In this document: positions 16,181 through 24,562 of the stretch, piece after piece
Numbering within the stretch: the first letter of the stretch is position 1
Layout of the letters: every line of letters begins with the position of its first letter
Assembly (NCBI GenBank): GCA_944390485.1
Contig: CALXPQ010000001.1
Span: 372,001 to 436,000, forward strand
Direction of reading: 5' to 3'
From: Veillonellales bacterium
Lineage (GTDB): Bacteria > Bacillota > Negativicutes > Veillonellales > Dialisteraceae
DNA length: 64,000 bases
Notes under the pieces: generated by a model
The model's input: only the letters and a program-made list of their open reading frames with translations
What the model was told of the DNA's origin: nothing
Databases searched by the model: none
Position numbers and translations under genes: made by a program

Positions 16181-16936
16181 TTACGACCGGTCCCGCCCGT
16201 CCGCTTCCTGCGCTTCCATCCACGCCAGCGCGTCGTCCATCATATTCGTCGTCACGAAATGCGCCAGCTTCGGGTACGTCACCCGCACCGCCCGTCCGCC
16301 GGCTCGTGCGAGCTCCTCTGCAAAATGCGCCTGCGCGCGGGGATCGATGGAGGGATCGGCCTCTCCATTCGTCATGAAGACCGGCACGTCCTTCAGCGCT
16401 TCCAGATGATGAAGCGGCGAAGCCTCAGCAATCGCATCGTAAAGCGGCCAGTCCCGCGGCTCCAGCACGCCGAAGCGCGCCTGGATAAAGAGATGCGTCA
16501 GCAGCCAGTCTCCGGAGCCATTGAAGCTCACCGCTCCGCGAATCGCGTCCGGACAGGCCGCGGCGACGCCGAGCACGGTCATGCCGCCCATGGAGTGTCC
16601 CAGCACCCAGGGCCGGCCGAAGCCGCGCTCCGCCAGGACCTGCCGCAGAGCGTGGAACTCCTTCTGATTCTGGAAGATCGTCTCCCAGAAAACTTCATAG
16701 GCCCCGATGCTGTAATAATCCGGCAGGGTCCCCCGCGCGCCGTGATGGACTGCGTCCGGCAGAAGAACCGTATACCCATGGGCCGCCAGCAGGACCGCCC
16801 GCGACAACTGCAGGGTCCCGCTGCTGCTCCATCCGTGATAAAACACCGCGCACTGCGCCCGGTCTTCCCGAAGGGGATGCACGATGCGGACCTGGATCTC
16901 CCCGACGCGCGTTTCTTCCACATCAAACTGGATCAT
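16181..16936 (-). CDS. Alpha/beta hydrolase (esterase-like)
   Basis: A 251-residue cytoplasmic alpha/beta-hydrolase. VFYHGWSSSG (about 32-41) is the oxyanion strand-loop and GHSMGGMTVLG near 113 is the nucleophile elbow with Ser. A C-terminal KLAHFV supplies the likely catalytic His, with Asp in GEADPSIDP. It resembles YitV/prolyl-oligopeptidase-type esterases. The substrate is unknown. The ATG at 16936 overlaps the lpxL-like gene by 14 bases, so translation is coupled. The longer upstream frame is only a shadow of that gene. Confidence 0.8.
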   Translation of the reverse strand: MIQFDVEETRVGEIQVRIVHPLREDRAQCAVFYHGWSSSGTLQLSRAVLLAAHGYTVLLPDAVHHGARGTLPDYYSIGAYEVFWETIFQNQKEFHALRQVLAERGFGRPWVLGHSMGGMTVLGVAAACPDAIRGAVSFNGSGDWLLTHLFIQARFGVLEPRDWPLYDAIAEASPLHHLEALKDVPVFMTNGEADPSIDPRAQAHFAEELARAGGRAVRVTYPKLAHFVTTNMMDDALAWMEAQEADGRDRS

Positions 16937-17825
16937 GACGCCGTTCCTCCGGATACATCTTGTCCGTCCACTTCCAGCGGTTGTGGAGCCAGAACCACTC
17001 TTCTGGATATTTCCGGATCCATGCTTCCAGCCGCGCGTTGATGCGGTCCGTGATCTGCTGGATGGCTTCTTTTTTGCTGACGCCCTCATCTGCAGTGATG
17101 GGGTCCCCGATGATAATGGTATAGGTCTCCGGCCCGGTCTGATGGATGAGCGCCGTCATGACCGGCAGTCCGCACGTGACGGAGAAATGAGCCGGCCCTG
17201 TCGCGGTGAGCGTCCGCTGCCCCAGAAACGGAGACAGGATGCCCGTCTCGCCCGGGTCCTGATCGCAGAGCAGCCCCACGAAATAGCCCTGACGCAGGCG
17301 GCGCAGCATGTCCCGCACGCCGGTCTTGTATTCGACGGTCTGCCCCGGCAGAGAGCGGTACTCCGTGATGAACCGGTCAAATTCCTCATTTTTCTGCTTC
17401 ATGGCCACGGAGAGGAGCGGATAACCGTACAGCGCGAGCGCCGCGCCTTCCACTTCCCAGTTCCCGCAGTGTGTAGCCGCGAGGATGCAGCCCTTCCCGC
17501 TCTCTTTGATGGCGTCCAGCTTCTCCGCGCCCACGATCGTCACATACTCGCGTATGTTTTCACGATTCAGCAGCGGGAAACGGAACATGGCCACGCCGAG
17601 CGGGCCGAAGCGGAGCGAGGACGCCTTCGCGATGCACCGTGCTTCCCTGGCATCCTTCGCGATCCCCGTGCGGAGGATATTGTCCACCGCCAGTTTTTTC
17701 CGCCGCGGCGGGACGCAGAGCCAGAAAAAATAACCGAGCCCCCTGCCCACCCGGGCCGCCCCTTCCGGGGATAGCCGGCAGCAGATGCGGCTCAAAAATT
17801 TCAGCAGAGCATACGTACCCTTCAT
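16923..17825 (-). CDS. LpxL/HtrB-type lipid A (lysophospholipid) acyltransferase
   Basis: A 300-residue inner-membrane-associated acyltransferase that likely adds a secondary acyl chain to Kdo-lipid A. The catalytic HX4E motif is HCGNWE (about 121-126). An N-terminal hydrophobic region (GRGLGYFFWLCV, about 26-38) anchors it, and ESLR-like and GLLCDQDPGE segments follow, with PEEWFWLHNRWK near the C-terminus matching the family. The ATG at 17825 has AGAGGAAC upstream and a clear promoter behind it. It heads an operon with hydrolase, MFS, xpt and kinase genes rather than lying with lpxD. Confidence 0.88.
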   Translation of the reverse strand: MKGTYALLKFLSRICCRLSPEGAARVGRGLGYFFWLCVPPRRKKLAVDNILRTGIAKDAREARCIAKASSLRFGPLGVAMFRFPLLNRENIREYVTIVGAEKLDAIKESGKGCILAATHCGNWEVEGAALALYGYPLLSVAMKQKNEEFDRFITEYRSLPGQTVEYKTGVRDMLRRLRQGYFVGLLCDQDPGETGILSPFLGQRTLTATGPAHFSVTCGLPVMTALIHQTGPETYTIIIGDPITADEGVSKKEAIQQITDRINARLEAWIRKYPEEWFWLHNRWKWTDKMYPEERRHDPV

Positions 17826-17874
17826 ACTGTTCCTCTTTCCCGATATAGATCTGTTTCTCTTAATTTTATTTTCT

Positions 17875-17904
17875 ATTATAAGCGAAACCCAGCATTCTGA
17901 CCAA
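17875..17904 (-). promoter_or_regulatory. Promoter of the lpxL operon
   Basis: On the minus strand TTGGTC (17904-17899) and a perfect TATAAT (17880-17875) are 18 bases apart, giving a leader of about 45 bases. Confidence 0.7.
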
Positions 17905-17984
17905 TGCCCCGCCTTTGCGGCCGGCCTATACCTGCTCTCCGCTTCGTTTACGCCGCACCGGAAGCAGGGCAAGGAAACTCCCAC

Positions 17985-18015
17985 GCAAAAAAGACCGGCG
18001 CGCTGTCCGGTCTTT
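17985..18015 (-). terminator. Intrinsic terminator after lpxD
   Basis: On the minus strand AAAGACCGG-ACAGCGCG-CCGGTCTTT is followed by further T's and GCGTGGG. It ends the outer-membrane assembly cluster. Confidence 0.9.
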
Positions 18016-18029
18016 CTTCCTGTCCATTT

Positions 18030-19040
18030 TTATTTCTGCATGTTCTTTTCCAGTTTTTTGACCCGCTTGAAGAGGTCCGGCAGATGGCCGATCATGGCCT
18101 CCAGCCTTCCCCATTCGATATGGGGCCGCACGGGGTAGCCCACATAGACGCCGGGTTTCGTGATATTCCCGGTGACGCCGGTCTTGCCGCCCAGCGTCAC
18201 ATTGTCGCAGATCTCGATGTGGCCCGTGATGCCTGCCTGCCCGGCGAGGATGCAGTGATTGCCGATCTTCGTGCTGCCGGCGATCCCCACCTGCGCGATG
18301 ATGAAGCAGTCTTCCCCGACTTCTACATTGTGGCCCAGATGAACCAGATTGTCGATCTTCGTGCCGCGATGGACGATGGTGTTGTTCATGGCCCCATTAT
18401 CCACCGCACTGCCGGCGCCGACTTCCACATCGTCCTCCAGCACAGCACGGCCCAGCTGGCGGATGTGCGTATGGTGGCCCGCGGCATCCGTGGAGAAACC
18501 GAACCCCTGCCCGCCGATGACTGCATGGGCGCGGAGCACGACCCGGTCTCCGAGAATGCTGTTCTCATGGACGACAGCACCGGGATTCAGTTCACAGTTT
18601 TTCCCGATCCGGACGTTATGCCCGATGTAGCAGTACGGATAGATGACCGTGCCATCGCCGATCTCCGCTCCGTCTTCGATGACGGCGTACGCCATGATGC
18701 ACACATCTTTCCCGATAACGGCCTTGTCGCTCACCACTGCCGTGGGATGGATGCCTGCCGGGAACTTGACTTCCGGATGGAACAGATCGATGAGCTGGCC
18801 AAACGCGCGACGGCAGTCTGGGACTACGATCAGATTTTTCGTGTAATGCGCCGGCAGTTCATCCACCAGAATCACGCCCGCCTGCATCTCTTCGATGTGC
18901 TCTGCATAGATTCCTCTGGCAAACGTCACATGACGCGGCCCGGCGATTTCCGCGCTGCGCACGTCTTCAATTTCGACCGCGCCGTCTCCGTATACCTTGC
19001 CGCCAACCAGTTCTGCCAGTTCTGCTGCTGTCTTTATCAT
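18030..19040 (-). CDS. lpxD: UDP-3-O-(3-hydroxyacyl)glucosamine N-acyltransferase
   Basis: A 336-residue enzyme catalysing the third step of lipid A synthesis, N-acylating UDP-3-O-acyl-GlcN with an acyl-ACP. The N-terminal uridine-binding domain spans about 1-100. A left-handed beta-helix of hexapeptide repeats (I-G-x-x-V/C style, about 105-300) and a C-terminal helix (WGRLEAMIGHLPDLFKRVKKLE) follow. The catalytic His region is VDNGAMNNTIVHRGTKIDNLVHLGHNV. Length is normal. I chose the ATG at 19040, which has GTGAGGGACTT upstream. It closes the BamA/OmpH gene cluster, but lpxC, fabZ, lpxA and lpxB do not follow, unlike in many Negativicutes. Confidence 0.95.
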   Translation of the reverse strand: MIKTAAELAELVGGKVYGDGAVEIEDVRSAEIAGPRHVTFARGIYAEHIEEMQAGVILVDELPAHYTKNLIVVPDCRRAFGQLIDLFHPEVKFPAGIHPTAVVSDKAVIGKDVCIMAYAVIEDGAEIGDGTVIYPYCYIGHNVRIGKNCELNPGAVVHENSILGDRVVLRAHAVIGGQGFGFSTDAAGHHTHIRQLGRAVLEDDVEVGAGSAVDNGAMNNTIVHRGTKIDNLVHLGHNVEVGEDCFIIAQVGIAGSTKIGNHCILAGQAGITGHIEICDNVTLGGKTGVTGNITKPGVYVGYPVRPHIEWGRLEAMIGHLPDLFKRVKKLEKNMQK

Positions 19041-19088
19041 AAGTCCCTCACTTCCCGGCGGCTCCTGCCGCCTGCTACCAGGGTACAC

Positions 19089-19123
19089 AAAAGACAGACG
19101 CCCCTTCCTGAAGCTTCTGTCTC
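19089..19123 (-). terminator. Weak terminator or attenuator between the third Skp-like gene and lpxD
   Basis: On the minus strand AGACAGA and TCTGTCT pair across a 17-base loop and are followed by TTTGTG. A second GCCGTG/CACGGT stem lies just upstream (about 19133-19156). The short U-run suggests partial termination at most. Confidence 0.4.
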
Positions 19124-19159
19124 CCGCACTGCACCGTGCCCTTTCAGGACACGGCCCCT

Positions 19160-19609
19160 TTATTTGTTATTTCCCGTTTTTGCCGCATCGCTGCCGTCAA
19201 TGCGCTTCAGCACTTCGTCCGTGATATCGACCGCGCCGGCAGGCACTGCCATTTTGTGCATCACGATGCCGATATCTTTCTCTTTGGCAATGGCTGCGCA
19301 CTGCGATTCCACCAGCGACTGAATCTGCCGCTGCTTGCTCTGGATGAAGATGGCCCGTTCCTGCCGTGCATCAGCGACCTTCTTCTGCATCTCCTCCTGC
19401 GACAGCGTGCCTTCCGCCTGCGCCAGACGATCGGAAATCTCTTTGTTCTTTGCGGTGATCTCCTGCTGAATGCCCTTGATCTTTTCCGACCGGATCTCCA
19501 GCTGCTGGTAGTCGACGACTGCGACTTTATCCTCCCCGCCGCAGCCGGACAGTAATGCCGCCGCAGCCAGCAGACCAGCGCACGCGGCTTTCTCCCATAC
19601 GGATCTCAA
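19160..19609 (-). CDS. Skp/OmpH-like periplasmic lipoprotein (third paralogue)
   Basis: A predicted 149-residue lipoprotein. A signal peptide with lipobox LLSGC is followed by a KVAVVDYQQLEIRSEKIKG start and a long charged coiled coil (about 45-115), then a KDIGIVMHK...GAVDITDEVLKRI end that mirrors the Skp/OmpH fold (V-D-x-x-x-V start, I-T-x-x-V-x-x-x-L end). I chose the TTG at 19609, because GGGGAGG lies seven bases upstream and it gives a proper lipoprotein signal. A longer ATG start at 19648 would overlap the upstream gene and bury the signal. Probable role: a membrane-tethered chaperone for outer-membrane proteins. Confidence 0.75.
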   Translation of the reverse strand: MRSVWEKAACAGLLAAAALLSGCGGEDKVAVVDYQQLEIRSEKIKGIQQEITAKNKEISDRLAQAEGTLSQEEMQKKVADARQERAIFIQSKQRQIQSLVESQCAAIAKEKDIGIVMHKMAVPAGAVDITDEVLKRIDGSDAAKTGNNK

Positions 19610-19625
19610 TGTCGTTCCTCCCCGT

Positions 19626-20546
19626 TTATCTGATTTGTACCAGTTCATTGGCGATGTCTCCCGTCACATCTTCCGCATCCACATTGACGCGATAAGAGGA
19701 GAAAATCATCGCCAGATGTTTCTTTTCTCCAATGATGGCTGCCTTGTCACGGATGTCCTCCATGATCTTTTCCTTTTTATCCGCCATTTCTTTCTGCTTT
19801 TCTTTGACGCGGGTTTCCCACTGGCTGTTCCAGCGGTCCGCATCCGGCAGCGTCACCGAAGCAGCCGCAGCCTGACTTTTCAGCTGCCGGCCATGGATCT
19901 CGGCCGCCACCTGCGCTGCATAGGCTTCCAGCTCTGCTTTCGCCTTTTGCCGCCTGTCTTCAAATTCCTGTTTTTCCGCCTCGGTCCAGCCGTCCTGCTG
20001 AAGCTCGCCGCGGCGGCCGTTCAGCAGATCTTTCAGCTGCGACACTGCCTGAGATTTCTCTTCTCCGCCGATATTCAGGATTTTCAGCTTCAGATGCAGA
20101 TTGGCAATCTGTGTATTTTCATCCGCCGATCCGCCTGTCAGCTCCGGATGGGACGGCTGCCGGCTGTGCCGTGCGGAAATCTCCTGATACAGGGTCTGGA
20201 GCTGGCGGTTCAGTGTGTCCTCCCGGATCTTTACCCGGGCCTTGTATTCTTCTTCCGCCGCCTTTTCTGCGTCCTTCGATGACAGGGCCGCTTTCATTTT
20301 CCGCTGCGTCTCTGAAAGATGGAGCAGGCTCCGCTGTTCATTCCTGTAACGGTGCAGCAGGTCTTCGTATTCTGTCTGCAGCTTGAAATACTCGGAATAG
20401 GCCGGATGCGCTTTCACCAGCGTTTCCAGATCTGCGACGCCATAGGCTTCCCGCTCTGTCTGCGCTTTGTTTCCGCAGCCGCCCAGCATCAGCCCCGCCG
20501 CCAGAACCATCGCAGCAAGAAGGCCGAAACGCTTACGCCCTGTCAT
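19626..20546 (-). CDS. Skp/OmpH-like coiled-coil lipoprotein (second paralogue, enlarged)
   Basis: A 306-residue predicted lipoprotein with signal and lipobox MLGGC at about 20-24. It starts YGVADLETLVKAHPAYSEY, much like the VVDxxxVxxxHP start of OmpH. A highly charged helical region (about 45-270) follows, and the end HLAMIFSSYRVNVDAEDVTGDIANELV matches the Skp C-terminal strand pattern. It is about twice the length of a normal Skp, mainly through an enlarged coiled coil, which might make longer chaperone tentacles. It lies 11 bases after the ompH gene and just before the third paralogue. The exact role is inferred. Confidence 0.72.
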   Translation of the reverse strand: MTGRKRFGLLAAMVLAAGLMLGGCGNKAQTEREAYGVADLETLVKAHPAYSEYFKLQTEYEDLLHRYRNEQRSLLHLSETQRKMKAALSSKDAEKAAEEEYKARVKIREDTLNRQLQTLYQEISARHSRQPSHPELTGGSADENTQIANLHLKLKILNIGGEEKSQAVSQLKDLLNGRRGELQQDGWTEAEKQEFEDRRQKAKAELEAYAAQVAAEIHGRQLKSQAAAASVTLPDADRWNSQWETRVKEKQKEMADKKEKIMEDIRDKAAIIGEKKHLAMIFSSYRVNVDAEDVTGDIANELVQIR

Positions 20547-20557
20547 ACCCTCATCCC

Positions 20558-21079
20558 TTACTTCGACTGATCTGCCGTATTTTCCTTGGACTCTGCCGGC
20601 GCGGCGCTCTGCGCGATGGAAGACGTCACGTCTTTGGTGATATCCGTGCCGCCGTAAATCACCGCGTTCTTATCCACCACGAGGGACAGGCCTTTTTTCG
20701 ATGCGACAGACTGCACGGCTGCATTGACTTTGTCCTGCATTTCTTTTTCGATTGCGACGCGCTTCTCATTGAACTGCTGCTGCATGTCCGCAAACAGCTT
20801 TTCCTTTTCCGCGTCGCTCATATTCTTGGATTTTTCATCAAAATCCTTCTGCATTTCTTCCGCCGTGGACTGCATCTTCTGCTGATAATCCGATGCCAGA
20901 GACGGATTAGCCCGGATCACCTGCTGCTGATCGACCACGCCGATATTGGACGTGGGTGCCGCGCTCGCCGTGTCCCCCATGGACATGAGCGCCATCCCTG
21001 CAATGGAGACGATGAAGACGCCTGCCAGCGCAAAGGAAAAAATCTTTACATTTTTCTTGTTTCCCAGAGATGCCATCAT
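20558..21079 (-). CDS. OmpH family outer-membrane protein chaperone (Skp-like)
   Basis: A small periplasmic chaperone of the Skp/OmpH family, about 173 residues. An N-terminal hydrophobic segment (VKIFSFALAGVFIVSIAGMALM) serves as signal peptide or anchor. NIGVVDQQQVIRANPSLASDYQQK is the typical first strand and helix. The charged coiled coil (about 65-125) and KGLSLVVDKNAVIYGGTDITKDV end are classic Skp. Two starts are possible: the ATG at 21079, chosen here, with AGGAG twelve bases upstream, or the TTG at 21088 with AGGAG only three bases away. It sits 10-20 bases downstream of the unknown envelope protein gene in the bamA cluster. Confidence 0.88.
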   Translation of the reverse strand: MMASLGNKKNVKIFSFALAGVFIVSIAGMALMSMGDTASAAPTSNIGVVDQQQVIRANPSLASDYQQKMQSTAEEMQKDFDEKSKNMSDAEKEKLFADMQQQFNEKRVAIEKEMQDKVNAAVQSVASKKGLSLVVDKNAVIYGGTDITKDVTSSIAQSAAPAESKENTADQSK

Positions 21080-21098
21080 GATAGACAATCACTCCTTG

Positions 21099-22442
21099 TC
21101 ACAAATTGGCAATCAGCCGAAGCCATCTGCCTTCTTCTTCATTATACACATATTCCAGTGTCATATAATTATGAATCCGGTAGGACAGGCCGTATTCATC
21201 TTCTTTCTTCCGAAAGTCTCTTTCATACCGCAGAGCCCACCGGTCTCCAAACTGTTTTCTTGCAAAGACATGGCTGCTGTTTTCCACCATATCATACTTA
21301 TAGCCCAGCAGATATTCCTTCCCGAAACGGTGCGCCCATCCGGCATACACATTCCAGTCCATCGGCCCCGGATACAGCCGGGCCTCTCCGAAGAGCAGAT
21401 CATTCCGCCCTATATAGTGCCCCAGGATGCCGTCAAGAGCCGTGGTCTTATTGCCATCCCGCCCGGCGTCCAGCCAGGCTTCAGTCCGGATATACCAGTG
21501 GTCCGTGAGTGCATCGACTTTGAGTTCTGCTTCTTCACCGGCGATGAATTCCGTCTGCACCGCGATCTCGTACCGGCGGATAAAGGAATCTTTCAGCAAT
21601 TCTTCCTTCATCCGCTCCCCGATCTCCCGGCTGTGCCGCTGCACAAATCCAACAGGCAGTCCTTCCAGCCCACGCAGAAGCGCTTCCGTCCGCTCCGCCG
21701 CCCGGTACATGAGCACCCGCGGCACCGTCGTTTCCCGGAATATCAGCCGCCCGGACCGGACAATCGGCCCTGATGGAAGCAGATAGATGTGCACGCGGGT
21801 ATGCTCTCCCGATTCCACTTCGAAGCTCGCCTGAAATTCCGGCAGAACGGCAGACAGGTATTCCCGCCCTGCGGACTGGGATACGCTGTCTGCCCAGCCG
21901 ACCGAATCCACCGGCAGGCCGATCAGCAGCGCCGCCATGCGCTCCTCTACGCCCGCCAGATCCTGCCGGACCAGTGTTTCCGCCTCCGGCGTCAGATTGC
22001 CGTATTCGACGACCGTCTGCACATCCTGCACGATGCGCCCTACCGGCTGCAGAGTTACGGAAATCTCCGTTTCCGGACCGTAGTCTGCCGAAAAGTCAGA
22101 TACGACATAGCCGACCACGACACGGTTAATGATATCCGCCAGCACCCGGTTATACTGCGCCTGATGGAGCAGGAAAATCGAATCATCTTTTCCCGCCAGC
22201 ACCCGATCGCCAATGGCCTCAATGCTGGCACGTATCCGGGAGGCAACGGACGGCGGAATATCTTCCCCCGCCGAAGCCACAGTCACTTGAACGGACTCGA
22301 CCAGCGCCGCCTCTGCTCCCTGCGGAAAAGCCAGCCAGCCAAGCAAAACCAGCCCGCCGGCCGCAAGGGATTTCAGTGCCGCAGCGCTATGCGCATTCAT
22401 TCTTTCAATATACCTCTGACTGCTTTCCTGGGAACATTTCAT
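21099..22442 (-). CDS. Unknown envelope protein with POTRA-like region and C-terminal beta-rich domain
   Basis: I do not recognise a named family for this 447-residue protein. A signal peptide (about 17-46, ending GAEAALV) is present. Residues 46-250 hold two or three alternating strand-helix segments (VESVQVTVASAGEDIPPSVASRIRASIE; FEVESGEHTRVHIYLLPSGPIV) that recall POTRA or secretin-like periplasmic modules. The last 130 residues are short amphipathic strands rich in Tyr/Trp/Arg (WNVYAGWAHRFGKEYLLGYKYD), consistent with a small outer-membrane barrel. It lies 18 bases after bamA and before three Skp-like genes, so a role in outer-membrane protein assembly is likely. The ATG at 22442 has GAGG seven bases upstream; an internal ATG at codon 15 is an alternative. 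Confidence 0.7.
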   Translation of the reverse strand: MKCSQESSQRYIERMNAHSAAALKSLAAGGLVLLGWLAFPQGAEAALVESVQVTVASAGEDIPPSVASRIRASIEAIGDRVLAGKDDSIFLLHQAQYNRVLADIINRVVVGYVVSDFSADYGPETEISVTLQPVGRIVQDVQTVVEYGNLTPEAETLVRQDLAGVEERMAALLIGLPVDSVGWADSVSQSAGREYLSAVLPEFQASFEVESGEHTRVHIYLLPSGPIVRSGRLIFRETTVPRVLMYRAAERTEALLRGLEGLPVGFVQRHSREIGERMKEELLKDSFIRRYEIAVQTEFIAGEEAELKVDALTDHWYIRTEAWLDAGRDGNKTTALDGILGHYIGRNDLLFGEARLYPGPMDWNVYAGWAHRFGKEYLLGYKYDMVENSSHVFARKQFGDRWALRYERDFRKKEDEYGLSYRIHNYMTLEYVYNEEEGRWLRLIANL

Positions 22443-22460
22443 CCCGCTGCCTCAAGCCGG

Positions 22461-24482
22461 TCAGAACTGCGCGCCGAAGCTGAAGTGGAACTTGTTCCTG
22501 TCCCCATGGCCGTAATCCAGACGGATCGGCCCGATCGGTGTCTGGAGACGAAGGCCGACACCGTAGGACCAGTTGATGCCATCATCATCGGTATACCAGG
22601 GGATTCTTCCTTCATCGATATCCCAGGCACTGCCCACATCGGTAAAGAGGACCGCTTCCACTTTGGATGCGACAGGAATACGATATTCCAGCGTCGCCGC
22701 ATACATCTTCTCGCCCTTGAACTGATCATCTTCATAGCCGCGCAGGTTGTTGGAGCCGCCCAGTTCAAACAGCTGATTGTACGAGGTCTCCCCGGAAATG
22801 TAGCCGGCCATCACGCGCAGTGCCAGCACGTGACCGTTGCTGAGCCCTTTGTAGAAACGCCCTTCCGCGTTGAATTTATAGAAGTCATAGTCCCCGCCGA
22901 GACCGTTGCCGCCATACTGGATAGAAGCGGACAGCCGCCGGCCTTTGGTGGCATTAAAATAATTATCTCGGTTATCAAAGACATGCATGAAGGTAAAGCT
23001 GTTCGTCCGCCCCATGTTGTCCATGATGGCATTGTACCATTTATGACTGTCCCCTGATCCTGGTCCTGCGACCTGCCCGGGATCCCAAGCACCGCCCGGA
23101 TCAAATCCGTCATGATCATCGTAGGATTCCCGCACCGTTTCCAGCGTGAAGAAGTTTCTCCGGTACTCGCTGCTCACGTGGCCCCAGGTCAGGTTGAACC
23201 CTTTCCGTCTCCGGTTGTAACTTGCCACCGTATCGCCGTCTGCATTGTAGTCATCGTAATCATACCGGCGGTCGAAAATGGAGAAGCCCAGCGAGTCGCC
23301 GTTATCGTTGATCCACGGACGGGTATAGGAGATCTGGTAGTTCTTCCCTTCCGAAGAACCGCCGAATTCCCAGTGGAAATTGACTTTATCACCGGTGCCG
23401 CGGAAATTGTTTTCTCCGAGTTCCAGAATACCGACCATGCCGTCCGATTCCGAGTAGCCGGCGCCGACGGAAATGACGCCGGTCTTCTGTTCGACCACAT
23501 CGATTTCCGTGATGACTTCATGCGGCTTTGTACCGGGCAGCAGCTTCATATTGACATCTTCAAAGAACCCGAGGTTATACAGGCGCTCCATGCTGCGGCT
23601 GGCCGTAAATTTATTGAATGGCTGACCCTTCTTGTACCGCAGTTCCCGGAGGATGACATAATCTTTGGTCTTGTCATTGCCCTCGATGGTGATATCCTCT
23701 ACTACGCCTTCCGCGATATCGATCTTCAGGATCCCGTCCGGCGTCACCTGAATATCCGGCACAGAGTACAGCAGGTACCCCTGCTGGAGGTATAGTTTTT
23801 CGATGTCCTGCATCTTCTGGCCAAGCAGCGTCGTATTCAGCACGCTGTTGTCCTGGATCCCCAGCATCTCCGTCAGCTGTTCGCTGGTAAATACAGTATT
23901 GCCTGAAAATTCCACTCCGTGAATGACCGGATTCGCTTTCGTGATATAGCTGAGCCGCACGCCTTCCGGCACCGCTTCCAGCGTCGGAACGATCTGCGAA
24001 AATACGCCGGTGCTTCCCAGTGAAGAAACATCCGCCTTCACACCGTCCAGCGTGAGACGGTCTCCCGCTTTGGTTTGGATCAGGGGTATCAGTGTCGACT
24101 TGACTTCATCCGGCACATTGGCGATATCTACGGACGCTACAGTCTGGCCCTCCATGGCCTTGACTGCCGCTTCATCATTGGGGGACAAATACAGTGAAGC
24201 ATCCTCCGCAGGGCGGCTCACATCAATGGTTTCCCCCGGCGTCTGCGGAGTTATCGTATCCTCGATCTGCCCCTCATTTCCGGCTGCCTGATTCGGATCC
24301 AGGCTGACCATCTGACTCTGCGTCATGCCGTCTCCCCCGGAAGCGGCTGCCACCATGCCTCTTGTCATGGCCTGATTGACATCCGATCCCACCGCCGGTT
24401 CTTCTGCACAGACAGACAGCCCGGACAGCGAGGCAAACGCTGCCGCCATAAGAATCATTCTCTTACGATGTGATATCACCAT
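22461..24482 (-). CDS. bamA: Outer-membrane protein assembly factor BamA (Omp85)
   Basis: This 673-residue core insertase folds barrels into the outer membrane. A signal peptide (about 1-26) is followed by a low-complexity linker to about 105. Three POTRA-like repeats then appear: 110-180, 182-255 (NPVIHGVEFSGNTVFTSEQL) and 258-335 (VEDITIEGNDKTKDYVILRELRYKKGQPF). The 16-strand barrel runs from about 345 to the end and finishes in FHFSFGAQF with terminal Phe. Loop-6 LRGYEDDQFKG carries the conserved VRGF-type motif. Fewer POTRA domains than the five of E. coli is usual in diderm Firmicutes. The ATG at 24482 has AGGAGG upstream. Confidence 0.95.
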   Translation of the reverse strand: MVISHRKRMILMAAAFASLSGLSVCAEEPAVGSDVNQAMTRGMVAAASGGDGMTQSQMVSLDPNQAAGNEGQIEDTITPQTPGETIDVSRPAEDASLYLSPNDEAAVKAMEGQTVASVDIANVPDEVKSTLIPLIQTKAGDRLTLDGVKADVSSLGSTGVFSQIVPTLEAVPEGVRLSYITKANPVIHGVEFSGNTVFTSEQLTEMLGIQDNSVLNTTLLGQKMQDIEKLYLQQGYLLYSVPDIQVTPDGILKIDIAEGVVEDITIEGNDKTKDYVILRELRYKKGQPFNKFTASRSMERLYNLGFFEDVNMKLLPGTKPHEVITEIDVVEQKTGVISVGAGYSESDGMVGILELGENNFRGTGDKVNFHWEFGGSSEGKNYQISYTRPWINDNGDSLGFSIFDRRYDYDDYNADGDTVASYNRRRKGFNLTWGHVSSEYRRNFFTLETVRESYDDHDGFDPGGAWDPGQVAGPGSGDSHKWYNAIMDNMGRTNSFTFMHVFDNRDNYFNATKGRRLSASIQYGGNGLGGDYDFYKFNAEGRFYKGLSNGHVLALRVMAGYISGETSYNQLFELGGSNNLRGYEDDQFKGEKMYAATLEYRIPVASKVEAVLFTDVGSAWDIDEGRIPWYTDDDGINWSYGVGLRLQTPIGPIRLDYGHGDRNKFHFSFGAQF

Positions 24483-24562
24483 AAAAACCTCCTGTATATG
24501 ATTTCTCTGATACCTCTTGGTTTTCCGCCGATACAGATTCGGCTGAACTTCTTTCTATGTCA

